This document shows positions 18,433 to 26,293 of a stretch of DNA of 48,264 nt, piece after piece. Origin of the DNA: PLA5 sp040901705 (GTDB taxonomy: Bacteria; Planctomycetota; Planctomycetia; Pirellulales; PLA5). A program made the translations under genes and the position numbers. Numbering within the stretch: the stretch's first letter is position 1; the number at the start of each line of letters is the position of its first letter. Location: the NCBI GenBank assembly GCA_040901705.1, contig JBBDYI010000039.1:1-48264 (forward strand), written 5' to 3'. A model generated the notes under the pieces. The model saw only the letters and a program-made list of their open reading frames with translations. It did no database searches and was not told the DNA's origin.

Positions 18433-18764
18433 AGCGACTCCTTCGCAAAATGCGCCGTGGCTTGTTTTGGTATTTCTCGTTCGAGTTCGGCCCGCCAAAG
18501 TTGCTGGCGGAGCCGCTTGTTCTCGTCGAGCCGCACGCCGCCGGTTGCGGCGCAAACCTGGCAATGCCACGCGCACAGGCTGTTCTCGCTCACGCCAACC
18601 GCCGCGGCCGCCGCCTTGAATGTGTCCCGCCCCTCGGCAATCAGCCGCACCGCCTTGCGCTGGAACTCCTCCGAAGACCACCGACGACCAGGCACGCGCG
18701 CCGCCGTCGAGATTGCTGCCGACGCCGCCGGATCGGCAACCGCAAACGTGTGCTTCTTGCTCAT
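18429..18764 (-). CDS. IS3-family orfA (transposase helix-turn-helix subunit), full length
   Basis: A 111-residue IS3 orfA. It starts at ATG 18764 after a good ribosome site (complement of CTCCTTT, 18770-18776). The helix-turn-helix part is RRWSSEEFQRKAVRLIAEG followed by FKAAAAAVGVSENSLCAWH; the leucine-zipper-like C-terminus has ENKRLRQQL and ends HFAKESL. The gene seems intact, but its partner orfB is broken, so at most it makes a DNA-binding regulator of related elements. Confidence 0.8.
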   Translation of the reverse strand: MSKKHTFAVADPAASAAISTAARVPGRRWSSEEFQRKAVRLIAEGRDTFKAAAAAVGVSENSLCAWHCQVCAATGGVRLDENKRLRQQLWRAELEREIPKQATAHFAKESL

Positions 18765-18800
18765 GGCAAACTCCTTTGCTCTCGCCAGAGTCCGCCAATC

Positions 18801-18927
18801 CTGAGAGGTTGTGAATGAATGTAGGGTGCTCTGTGAGCACCACAAAGCGTTGTGCCAAGGTGCTCACAGAGCACCCTACAGGTTGCGGTTGGACTTGTTC
18901 ATGTTCGATTCTTTCACAACCTCTGAG
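18801..18927. repeat. Nested palindromes upstream of the IS3 remnant
   Basis: The outer arms CTGAGAGGTTGTGAA (18801-18815) and TTCACAACCTCTGAG (18913-18927) are inverted with one mismatch. Inside lies a copy of the dispersed palindrome family: 22-bp perfect arms at 18820-18841 and 18859-18880, starting TGTAGGGTGCTCTGTGAGCA, around a 17-base loop. The outer pair may be a terminal repeat of the IS3 element into which the palindrome later inserted, or a target duplicated in opposite orientation. Confidence 0.75.
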
Positions 18928-19126
18928 CTGTCGCTCGTGATGAGCAACGAGAGCGAGCGGAAATGTCAAACTCTGCGGGCGGCGTTGACTATAGCCGCCA
19001 GCCGGACATTGCTCGATGTTCCGGCCTCGCCGGTCGATCTTATTGTAGGACGCGATCTCAACTTCGAGGACAAGCGCCAGCAGACGATATCCTCCAGGCA
19101 AACTCCTCAATACGAGGCCCCGCGAT

Positions 19127-19567
19127 ATGCAAGCAACGATTATTGCCGCGGCGTTGCTGCTTGGCGTCGGCCAGGGCGAGACGATCGTCGCCGACGATGC
19201 GGCGAGCGCGCCCACGGAGTTTTACGCCGCGGCGCCGCGGCCCTACGCGCCGTCGATCACGGTTTACTATCCGTCGCCGAGTTACGATTGCTACTCGCAC
19301 CACGGCAATTTGCTGAATTGTTATCCGAGCTTTAGTGAACGGCACTACCGGCGGCCGTACAACTATCGCGTCAAGTTTGATTATCCTTGGCACGAAGACG
19401 TGTATCGCAGTTGGCCCGACGCATGTGTTTGCGACGAGGGCGGGCCGCAATTCGCCGCCGAGACGCCTCGCATGTATTCCGGCGCGCGATCGAATGCGGC
19501 GTCCAACGCGCCGACGAATGCTATGAGGCTTCGCGACGCTCCGCTTCCGCCGCGGACGCTGCGCTGA
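19127..19567 (+). CDS. Small secreted Tyr/Pro-rich protein of unknown function
   Basis: A 146-residue protein with a short hydrophobic N-terminus (MQATIIAAALLLGVGQGETI) that looks like a signal peptide, although it lacks a strong basic start. The mature part is rich in Tyr, Pro, Ser and Asn: PRPYAPSITVYYPSPSYDCY, then HYRRPYNYRVKFDYPWHEDV, with four cysteines. The C-terminus is low-complexity (Ala/Asn/Pro). Small Tyr-rich secreted proteins are common in planctomycetes and none I know has an assigned role. It lies alone between the IS scar and the folK fusion. The frame could be chance in this GC-rich DNA, but the composition and signal support a gene. Confidence 0.6.
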   Translation: MQATIIAAALLLGVGQGETIVADDAASAPTEFYAAAPRPYAPSITVYYPSPSYDCYSHHGNLLNCYPSFSERHYRRPYNYRVKFDYPWHEDVYRSWPDACVCDEGGPQFAAETPRMYSGARSNAASNAPTNAMRLRDAPLPPRTLR

Positions 19568-20132
19568 ATCTACGGGAGCGTCGTCGCGCGACGTTGACGA
19601 CGCTGTATTGCCAGCAAGTTGGCCGCGCGTTGTCAAGATTCGTGCAGTTGCACATTTCGCATTCGGCGAGGAATGCAATCCCCTGCGTAGCGGCGTTAAA
19701 AATCGCATCCGAAAACTTGCTTGACAATTGCGATTTGTTCCGCACAATGGCTCTCGTGTGGTGCTGGTGAATAGCTAAGCCCACGCAAACGATTAGCGAC
19801 GTCCCTTCGGTGTCTGTCGGCGACTTTTGCCGGCGACGACCATTTCGAGTAAGCTCTTCGGCGATTAGACAGCGTGCGTTATTCTTGCGCTTGCGGTGCG
19901 CGCCGAGGTGGCCTCGAAATTGTTCGGTAGGGACGTCGCCGACTCCCAATTAATTCGACATGCGAAGTCGACATGGGGGGCGGTGACTGCAGGATCGACA
20001 GTCGGCGGCCATTGGCCGAGGCCCGGATGCCCCTCCCTTGTTTTTTCGTTTCCGCGGCGTCGCACGACGCGGTCGCCGCGATTTGGAATGGCGCGCTCTG
20101 GAACGCCGCATGATGGGCGTTCCCGCAAATCT
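19568..20132. other. Intergenic region before the folK fusion gene
   Basis: A 565-base stretch without a convincing gene. The folK frame stays open upstream to 19896, but the extra residues are not HPPK-like. The only notable element is a promoter-like pair at 19721-19748, listed separately. Confidence 0.45.
19721..19748 (+). promoter_or_regulatory. Possible sigma-70-type promoter
   Basis: TTGACA at 19721-19726 is a perfect -35 box. A CACAAT (4 of 6 matches to TATAAT) follows after 16 bases at 19743-19748. It points toward the folK fusion gene but is about 385 bases upstream of its ATG, so a long leader or an unannotated transcript would be required. It may be chance. Confidence 0.35.
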
Positions 20133-21182
20133 ATGGCCGACTGTCTGATCGCGCTGGGGGCAAACCTTGGCGACCGCGCCGCCACGCTCGATGCCGCACT
20201 GACGATGATCGCCGACGACCCGCAGACACGGATCGTTGCGCGGAGCGGCTTACGCGAAACCGCGGCTATTGGCGGCCCGGCGGGTCAGCAGCCGTTTCTC
20301 AATGCCGCGGCCCGCATCGCGACATCGCGAGATTGTCGGTCCGTGTGGGCGCTTCTGGCGGAGGTCGAACGGCGGCTGGGCCGCGTCCGCGACGTTCGAT
20401 GGGGGCCGCGGACGGTCGACCTCGACTTGTTGCTCTACGACGACGTCGCCGTGGAAACGCTGGAGCTTGTCGTTCCCCATCCGCGGATGGCGTTTCGTCG
20501 CTTCGTGCTGGCTCCGGCGGCGGAAGTTGCGGCCGACATGCGGCATCCGACGATCGGTTGGACCATCGGGCAGTTGCTCGCGCATCTCGACGCGCGGCCG
20601 AATTATGTAGCGCTGGCCGGGCCGATCGGCGTTGGCAAATCGCGTTTGGCGGCAAGTCTGGCAGCGAACCCGTCCGACGAAGTCTGGCGGCTCGTGCGCG
20701 AACCGGTCCTCGACGAGCGACTGGCGGCGTATTACGGCAATCCGCGCCGCGAAGCTTGGGAAACAGAACGCGAGATTCTGCGGCGTCGCAACGACTTGCT
20801 CCACGCCGGCGCATGGCCCGCCGACGATGTCTGGTCGGTCAGCGATTTTTGGTTTGACCAGTCGCTCGCGTTCGCACGGCGCTGGCTCGACGACGCGAGG
20901 TTTGCGGAGTTTGCCGCCGAATGGGATGCGGCGGCGGCGAAGGTCGTGCGGCCGAAGTTCGTCGTCTGGCTCGACGCGCCGCCGGAAGTGCTGCTGGAGC
21001 GAATTTCCCAGCGGGGGCGGGAATATGAGCAGAAACTCGATGCGGCAACGATTCGCGAAATAGGCGACGCGGTGGCCGAACGACTCGCTCGAGATTATCG
21101 CGGGCCGGTTCTTCGGCTGGATGCGACGAGCGACAAGGGCCTTGCCCACGAAGTGCGAGCGGCGGCCGCGGCGATGGCGTGA
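20133..21182 (+). CDS. folK: FolK (HPPK) fused to a deoxynucleoside-kinase domain
   Basis: A 349-residue fusion. Residues 1-155 are hydroxymethyldihydropterin pyrophosphokinase, the folate-pathway enzyme that transfers pyrophosphate from ATP: start LIALGANLGDR, and the signature RWGPRTVDLDLLLYDD at 89-104, then VVPHPRMAFRRFVL. Residues about 158-349 are a deoxynucleoside kinase-like P-loop domain: GPIGVGKS at 163-170, VSDFWFDQSLAFA, and the lid-like segment APPEVLLERISQRGREYEQK. The dNK domain would phosphorylate a deoxynucleoside in salvage; its substrate is unknown. The ATG at 20133 is the first that starts the HPPK fold. The pair joins folate synthesis and dNTP supply, both needed for thymidylate; direct coupling is inference. 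Confidence 0.88.
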   Translation: MADCLIALGANLGDRAATLDAALTMIADDPQTRIVARSGLRETAAIGGPAGQQPFLNAAARIATSRDCRSVWALLAEVERRLGRVRDVRWGPRTVDLDLLLYDDVAVETLELVVPHPRMAFRRFVLAPAAEVAADMRHPTIGWTIGQLLAHLDARPNYVALAGPIGVGKSRLAASLAANPSDEVWRLVREPVLDERLAAYYGNPRREAWETEREILRRRNDLLHAGAWPADDVWSVSDFWFDQSLAFARRWLDDARFAEFAAEWDAAAAKVVRPKFVVWLDAPPEVLLERISQRGREYEQKLDAATIREIGDAVAERLARDYRGPVLRLDATSDKGLAHEVRAAAAAMA

Positions 21183-21373
21183 GACGCGCCTGCCAAACGT
21201 GACGTGACGCCGTGGCGCTGAAGCTGCCGCGGCGGCGTGCCATACAAGATGTAAGACGCAATGTTCAACGGCCGATCGGCCGCGACTTTGCGATTGAGTT
21301 CTTCGTCGCGGTTTTCGCTTGCGCTGCGATCGGAGCGCCCCGTGCGACGGCGCTGTCCAAAGCAGCCCTGTCA

Positions 21374-22852
21374 CTAACCAAACAGCGCCGGCACCGGTGC
21401 CGCCTGCACCAACTCGCGAGGCTGATTGAGATGGTTGTACACCAGCGTCGCCGGATTGATGCCGACGGCGTGGTAGATCGTGGCCAGCAACTCGATCGGA
21501 TGCACCGGATTCTTGAGCGGAGCGCTGGCGGTCTTGTCGGACTCGCCGTAGATGCTGCCGCGTTTGATACCGGCGCCGGCCACCGCCGCCGTGTAGCAGT
21601 AGGGCCAGTGGTCGCGGCCGTCGGCGCTGTTGCCGTTGCCGGACGTGCTCACCCCGCGCTGCGGGCTGCGGCCGAATTCGCCAAGCGCGACGACCAGCGT
21701 TTCGTCGAGCAAGCCGCGGTCGTCAAGATCGGCGATCAGGCTGGAAAGGCCGGCGTCGAACATTGGGCCAGACTGCGTGCCCATCCGCTTGGGCAGGTCG
21801 GAGTGTTGGTCCCAACTGTGGTTGTCGCTGTTGGCGACCTTGGGCCAAATGACTTCGACGACGCGAGTGCCGGCCTCGACCAGCCGGCGAGCGAGCAGCA
21901 GGCTTTGGCCGAACGTGTTGCGGCCGTAGCGGTCGCGCGTAGCGTCGCTTTCCTTCTTCAGGTCGAAGGCGTCGCGGGCGCGGCCGGAGACGATCAGGCT
22001 CAGGGCCGTGTCGTAATATTCGTCGAGGTCGTGCTTTTTGACGGCCTTATCGATTTCGGGCATCGTGGCGTTGACCAACTCGCGAAGCTTGGCGCGGCGC
22101 TCGAGCCGCTGCGCGGGCACGCGAAGATTAAGATCGTCGATGCTGATCCGATTCATCTTGTCCATGTCCATGTCGTCGCCCGGCGGGAACAAGTAGTACG
22201 GATCATAAGCGCGGCCGAGAAAGCCCGCAGTGCCGGACTTGTTGACGACGTTGCTCTCTTGCAGCGGGCGGGGCATCATCACGAACGGCAGCATCGCCTC
22301 TTCGGGCGGCTTGAGCCGGACGATCTGCGAGCCGAACGTGGGGAAGTCCTTTGGCGTCGGCGGTTCGAGCTGACCGCTGGGACTGACTTTGTCGGCCGTG
22401 TAGCCGGTGTGAATCTGATAAATGGCGGCCGTGTGATTGAACAAACCGTTGGGCGTGTAGCTCATTGAGCGGATGAGCGACAGCTTGTCCGTGACTTGAG
22501 CCAACTTCGGCAGCACCTCGGTGAGGTCCATGCCGGGCACTTTACTCTGAATCCGCTTGAAGACGCTCTTGACGTTGTCCGGCACATCGTCCTTGGGATC
22601 CCAAAGATCGAGATGACTCGGTCCGCCTTGCAGGTAGACCATGATCACGCTCTTGGCCTTGCCCCAGCCGGGTCCACTGCCGGTGAAAGCGTCGTGCGAA
22701 GGATTGGCCAGCGCCGAGCGGTCGCGGCGAACGAGATCGGCCAGGCCGAAGCCGAGCATCGCCGAGCCGCCGACGCGGAGCAGATCGCGACGCGTCATGC
22801 CGAGCATGGGATCGCAAGTGTCACGTCCTGAGCGACCGGGAATGACGAGCAT
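21374..22852 (-). CDS. DUF1501 family secreted protein
   Basis: A 492-residue protein of the DUF1501 family, which belongs to the alkaline phosphatase/sulfatase-like fold and is greatly expanded in planctomycetes. The N-terminus reads MLVIPGRSGRDTCDPMLG, then TRRDLLRVGGSAMLGFGLADL, a twin-arginine-type signal of the kind usual in this family. Typical family segments include SVIMVYLQGGPSHLDLWDPK, LPFVMMPRPLQESNVVNKSG and ALGEFGRSPQ. The ATG at 22852 is preferred to 22879 because the family start MLxIxGxxxRDTCD is found there. An AT-rich TATATT lies about 60 bases upstream and could be its -10 box. In other planctomycetes the gene often follows a DUF1549/DUF1553 cytochrome-like partner; none is seen here. 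Confidence 0.9.
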   Translation of the reverse strand: MLVIPGRSGRDTCDPMLGMTRRDLLRVGGSAMLGFGLADLVRRDRSALANPSHDAFTGSGPGWGKAKSVIMVYLQGGPSHLDLWDPKDDVPDNVKSVFKRIQSKVPGMDLTEVLPKLAQVTDKLSLIRSMSYTPNGLFNHTAAIYQIHTGYTADKVSPSGQLEPPTPKDFPTFGSQIVRLKPPEEAMLPFVMMPRPLQESNVVNKSGTAGFLGRAYDPYYLFPPGDDMDMDKMNRISIDDLNLRVPAQRLERRAKLRELVNATMPEIDKAVKKHDLDEYYDTALSLIVSGRARDAFDLKKESDATRDRYGRNTFGQSLLLARRLVEAGTRVVEVIWPKVANSDNHSWDQHSDLPKRMGTQSGPMFDAGLSSLIADLDDRGLLDETLVVALGEFGRSPQRGVSTSGNGNSADGRDHWPYCYTAAVAGAGIKRGSIYGESDKTASAPLKNPVHPIELLATIYHAVGINPATLVYNHLNQPRELVQAAPVPALFG

Positions 22853-23244
22853 GGCTGGTGGCCTCCGTTGGCGGGGCAATTCGGCGGGAGATGCGAAGCT
22901 GAACTAGACCTCTAATATAAGGGGGATCGGATCGACAGGTCAATCAGCTTTGATGGGTTTGGGCCAGAATCGCACGGACGCGGGATTGCCGATCGGCAAA
23001 CAGCGGACCGGCAGTTGTCGCTGCTAGCATCGGCCAACGCCGCCGATGCAACGCCGGAACGGCGGCCTTGCCAGCAGCGCCTGCGGCACCGCGCGAGTTT
23101 GTCTTAACTTGCGTTTGCGAAATGGCTTGCGTCAGAGGTCGCTCGCTTTCTTTCCGCCGCCGCAGGACGTGGCACGCCCCTTGCTTTATGCCGCCGCACG
23201 CAATCTTGGTCCGGGGGGGCCAACACTGATTTGCCAGTGCGGAC
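22853..23244. other. Divergent intergenic region between DUF1501 and the flagellar operon
   Basis: A 392-base divergent promoter region. It holds the sigma-54 site at 23170-23185 for the flagellar operon and an AT-rich patch near 22910 that may serve the DUF1501 gene. No open frame here looks like a gene. Confidence 0.6.
23170..23185 (+). promoter_or_regulatory. Sigma-54 (RpoN) promoter of the flagellar operon
   Basis: TGGCACGCCCCTTGCT matches the -24/-12 consensus TGGCAC-N5-TTGCW at every defined position, with GG and GC separated by the required 10 bases. It lies 60 bases upstream of the flgF start, the right distance for a transcription start near 23197. Middle and late flagellar genes in many bacteria depend on RpoN and a FleQ/FlrC-type activator, so such control is expected here. 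Confidence 0.82.
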
Positions 23245-24018
23245 ATGCCTTACGGACTTTATCTCGCCGCCGACGGCGCGAACGTGCAGAGCAAACGGCT
23301 CGAAATGTTGGCCAACAATCTGGCCAACGTCGATACCGTCGGCTTCAAGCGCGAAATGGCGATGTTCCAGGCCCGCGCTTCCGAGGCCCAAGCCCAGGGA
23401 CTCGACCAGCGCGGCACCAAGTCGATCAACGATCTATCCGGCGGCGTGCAGTTCTTCGAGACCGTCACCGACTACTCGGCCGGCCCGCTCAAGAACACGG
23501 GCATGAGCACCGACGTGGCGATTCTCGGCGATGGTTTCTTTCACGTCGAAAAAGACGGCGAGCGTTACCTAACGCGGGCGGGAAACTTCAGCGTCAATGC
23601 CCGCGGTCACTTACTCACGCAAAACGGCGAGCAAGTTCTATCCAGTAGCGGCACGCCGGTGGCGGTCGATCCGGAACTCGGCCAGCCGGGCATCGCCGAA
23701 GATGGCGCGGTGTATCAGATTCTGCCCGACGGCAGCCGCGCCGTTGCGGGCGAAGTCGGCGTGGTTCGGCCCGCGTCGCTCGGCGATTTGGTCAAGCGGG
23801 GCGAAAACCGCTACTTCCCGCTGGCTCCCGTTTCGGTGGTGCCGCCGGAAGAGCGGCGGCTTCGCAGCGGATTCCTGGAAACGTCCGGCGTACAAGCGAC
23901 CAGCGAAATGATGCAACTCATCGAAGCCACTCGCGCAATGGAAATGAACGTGAACATGATCCGCAATCACGATCAGATGCTCAGTGGGATTACGAACCGC
24001 ATGTTGCGGCAGAGTTAA
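23245..24018 (+). CDS. flgF: Flagellar proximal rod protein FlgF
   Basis: A 257-residue axial protein of the flagellar rod. The N-terminal rod motif ANNLANVDTVGFKRE (about residues 28-42), the central flgF/G-type segment STDVAILGDGFFHVEKDG, and a C-terminal coiled stretch with SGVQATSEMMQLIEATRAME are all present. It is assigned as FlgF rather than FlgG by its position before a clear FlgG and by the divergent N-terminus. It acts in the periplasm as part of the proximal rod, exported by the type III system. First gene of the operon, following the sigma-54 promoter. Confidence 0.88.
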   Translation: MPYGLYLAADGANVQSKRLEMLANNLANVDTVGFKREMAMFQARASEAQAQGLDQRGTKSINDLSGGVQFFETVTDYSAGPLKNTGMSTDVAILGDGFFHVEKDGERYLTRAGNFSVNARGHLLTQNGEQVLSSSGTPVAVDPELGQPGIAEDGAVYQILPDGSRAVAGEVGVVRPASLGDLVKRGENRYFPLAPVSVVPPEERRLRSGFLETSGVQATSEMMQLIEATRAMEMNVNMIRNHDQMLSGITNRMLRQS

Positions 24019-24021
24019 AGC

Positions 24022-24051
24022 GGGATTCGGGATTCGGGATTCGGGGTTCGG
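24022..24051. repeat. Four tandem 7-bp units (GGGATTC) in the flgF-flgG gap
   Basis: Three perfect copies of GGGATTC (24022-24042) are followed by GGGGTTC and a partial GGG. It is a short tandem repeat 3 bases after the flgF stop, likely a slippage tract rather than a regulatory site. Confidence 0.8.
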
Positions 24052-24112
24052 GAAACAAAACGACGTACTTCGCGTGCAAGTAACGCGGCACTAATCAAGA
24101 CGGATTACGAAT

Positions 24113-24916
24113 ATGAGCATTCAAACACTGTACACCGCGGCCACTGGCATGACGGCGATGGAGTCGAAGCTCAACGTCGTCGCCAACAACCTGGCCAACA
24201 TCAACACCACCGGCTTCAAAAAGGGCCGGGCGAACTTCGAGGACTTGTTCTATCGCCACGAAGTGCTGCCGGGCGCGGTCGATGCCGCCGGCAATCTCAC
24301 GGCCACGGGCACGTCGATCGGCTTGGGCACGAAAGTATCGAGCGTCCAAACCGACTTTCGCCAGGGCGAATTCAACATCACCAACGCGCCGCTGGATTGG
24401 GCGGTCGAGGGCGATGGCTTCTTTCAGGTCGCCGACTCGGACGGAACGCTGATCTACACGCGGGCCGGAAACTTTTCGCTCAACGCCACGGGGGACGTAG
24501 TGATGGGTTCGGCCAGCACGGGCCGAAAGCTCGATCCGCCCATCCAGATTCCGCCCGACGCCACGGACATTTCCGTCAGCCCCGAGGGCATCGTTTCGGT
24601 GAAGCAGCCCGGTCAGTCGGCGTTGTCGCAGGTGGGCCAGTTGCAATTGGCCACGTTCGTTAATTCCGAAGGCCTGCTCAAGCTGGGTGAAAACCTGTAC
24701 GCCGAGACGGAAGCGTCCGGCACCGCGACGATCGGCAACCCCGGCGTGCAAGGCGTGGGCCGTGTTCGCCAAGGGACGCTCGAAATCTCGAACGTCCAGC
24801 CGGTCCAGGAACTGATCGATCTGATCACGACCCAACGTTCGTTCGAGCTCAACTCGCAAGCCGTCCAAGCCGGCGACCAAATGCTGCAACTCGTGGCGAA
24901 CCTGCGTCGGTTCTAA
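24113..24916 (+). CDS. flgG: Flagellar distal rod protein FlgG
   Basis: A 267-residue distal rod protein. The N-terminus MSIQTLYTAATGMTAMESKL is close to FlgG of many phyla, followed by NNLANINTTGFKKGRANFED. The central part contains LDWAVEGDGFFQVADSDG and YTRAGNFSLNATGD; the C-terminus ends NSQAVQAGDQMLQLVANLRR, the usual FlgG coiled helix. Length is the family norm (260 residues). It lies 94 bases after flgF; the gap holds the 7-bp tandem repeat. Confidence 0.94.
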   Translation: MSIQTLYTAATGMTAMESKLNVVANNLANINTTGFKKGRANFEDLFYRHEVLPGAVDAAGNLTATGTSIGLGTKVSSVQTDFRQGEFNITNAPLDWAVEGDGFFQVADSDGTLIYTRAGNFSLNATGDVVMGSASTGRKLDPPIQIPPDATDISVSPEGIVSVKQPGQSALSQVGQLQLATFVNSEGLLKLGENLYAETEASGTATIGNPGVQGVGRVRQGTLEISNVQPVQELIDLITTQRSFELNSQAVQAGDQMLQLVANLRRF

Positions 24917-24930
24917 GAAAAATCCCAAGG

Positions 24931-25110
24931 CTTAACCACAGAGGACACGGAGGGATACGGAGAAGCAAATGATGAGTGATGAATGATGACCAAAACAATA
25001 ATTCGCCTCCCACGATCTACTTATCATTCATCGTTCATCACTCATCATTCATCATTTCCACCATCCGCCGTGTCCCTCCGTGCTCTTCCTCCGTGTCCTC
25101 TGTGGTTAAG
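24931..25110. repeat. Large imperfect palindrome filling the flgG-flgA gap
   Basis: The outer arms are perfect inverted 23-mers (24931-24953 and 25088-25110; core ACCACAGAGGACACGGAGG). Inside, a second pair of arms is built from ATGATGAATGATGAGTG-like units on the left (24967-24988) and their complements on the right (25023-25056). The whole can fold into a long stem of about 180 bases. The core resembles a dispersed intergenic repeat I have seen in planctomycetes and other phyla. It separates flgG from flgA by 215 bases and could weaken or process the operon transcript. Confidence 0.8.
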
Positions 25111-25131
25111 AAACGATTCCGCCAACCAGCA

Positions 25132-26211
25132 ATGAGCAACGCCATGTCCGAATTGCGAACGAATGTAACCTACTGGCTGTTGGCGATCGTGTTCGTGCTG
25201 GCTTCGTGGATGGCGCCGGTGCGGGGGGCGGAGATTCAGCTTCGCTCCACCGCGATCGTCGATGGCCGCGTTGTCGTGTTGGGCGACGTGGCCGACATCG
25301 TTGCCGCCACCGCGGACGAGCGGAAAGTGCTCTCTGCGATCGAGTTGATTCCGATGCCGGTGGTCGACGCGCAGAAGTCGCTCAGCCTGCGGGAAGTGCA
25401 AGACCTGTTGGCGCTACGCGGCGTCGCCACCGGGCAACATTTTTTTGGCGGTGCAAGCGAAGTGCAACTGGCCAGCGCCGCGTCTCAAGCCGCGCATAAA
25501 TCGCCGGCATTTCGACCCAACGGCAGCGCCGCCCGCGGCGCCATCACCGCGGTCGAAAACGCCATCGTCAAACACTTGTCGCGCAACGTCGACGCCGACC
25601 GGGATTGGCAAGTCGCGGTCGAACTGACGGATGAGCAGGTCGCCCTGGTTCAAACTTTCTACGGCCGGATCGTCGCCGAAGGCGGATCGCAACCCTGGCA
25701 AGGACGGCAACAGTTCATCGTTCGCCTCGGCACGGCGGAGAAGCAACTTTCCATCGATGCCGAAATTCAGATGCCCGACACGGTGGTCGTCGCCGCCCGG
25801 TCGCTCGTCAAAGGCGACGTGCTCCGCGCGAGCGACCTGATCCTCGAACCGGCCAAACGGGGCGTCGCCCAGCGCGGCGCATTTCGTTCGCTCGACGATA
25901 TCGTCGGACAAGAAGCCGTCCGGCCGGTTGTCGCCGGGCAAGTGCTCGACGCGAATTACGTGCGAGCGCCGGTGCTCGTCGGCCGCGGCGACGTGGTGAC
26001 GGTTTACGCCTACTCCGGCGGCATTCGCGTCAAAACGACGGGACGCTCGCGACAGCCGGGCGCCAAGGGCGAGCTGGTCGAGATCGAATCGCTCGCCGAC
26101 CGCCGCCGGTTTTTCGCTCGCGTCGCCGATGTGCAAGTCGTCGAGGTGTTCGCCAGCGCCGCCCAAGCAACGCCCACCGCCGCAGCCGACACGACGACGG
26201 CACAGCGATGA
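25132..26211 (+). CDS. flgA: Flagellar P-ring assembly chaperone FlgA
   Basis: A 359-residue exported protein, longer than the 220-residue enterobacterial FlgA. A signal peptide (YWLLAIVFVLASWMAPVRGA) precedes an N-terminal region and the C-terminal SAF/ChapFlgA domain: VVAARSLVKGDVLRASDLIL, then GQEAVRPVVAGQVLDANYVR and VVTVYAYSGGIRVKTTGRS. FlgA assists FlgI to polymerise into the P ring in the periplasm. Two in-frame ATGs are possible (25132 and 25144). A short Thr/Ala-rich tail ends just before flgH. Confidence 0.88.
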   Translation: MSNAMSELRTNVTYWLLAIVFVLASWMAPVRGAEIQLRSTAIVDGRVVVLGDVADIVAATADERKVLSAIELIPMPVVDAQKSLSLREVQDLLALRGVATGQHFFGGASEVQLASAASQAAHKSPAFRPNGSAARGAITAVENAIVKHLSRNVDADRDWQVAVELTDEQVALVQTFYGRIVAEGGSQPWQGRQQFIVRLGTAEKQLSIDAEIQMPDTVVVAARSLVKGDVLRASDLILEPAKRGVAQRGAFRSLDDIVGQEAVRPVVAGQVLDANYVRAPVLVGRGDVVTVYAYSGGIRVKTTGRSRQPGAKGELVEIESLADRRRFFARVADVQVVEVFASAAQATPTAAADTTTAQR

Positions 26212-26293
26212 CGCTACGGCTCGATATTCCGATTCACGGTTACGATTCACAGATTCGCAGCAAATACGCAGCTCAATCACAGGAAACAATCCG

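Noticed and set aside
21212..22468. A 418-codon plus-strand frame opposite the DUF1501 gene
   Set aside because: It is antisense to a well-supported family member and has Val/Arg/Ala-rich composition with no recognisable domain.
23046..23648. Plus-strand frame across the flgF promoter region
   Set aside because: It overlaps flgF in another frame, is Arg-rich, and contains the sigma-54 promoter.
24022..24051. CRISPR-like repeat tract
   Set aside because: Units are only 7 bp with no spacers; it is a simple tandem repeat. No CRISPR array was seen anywhere in the window.
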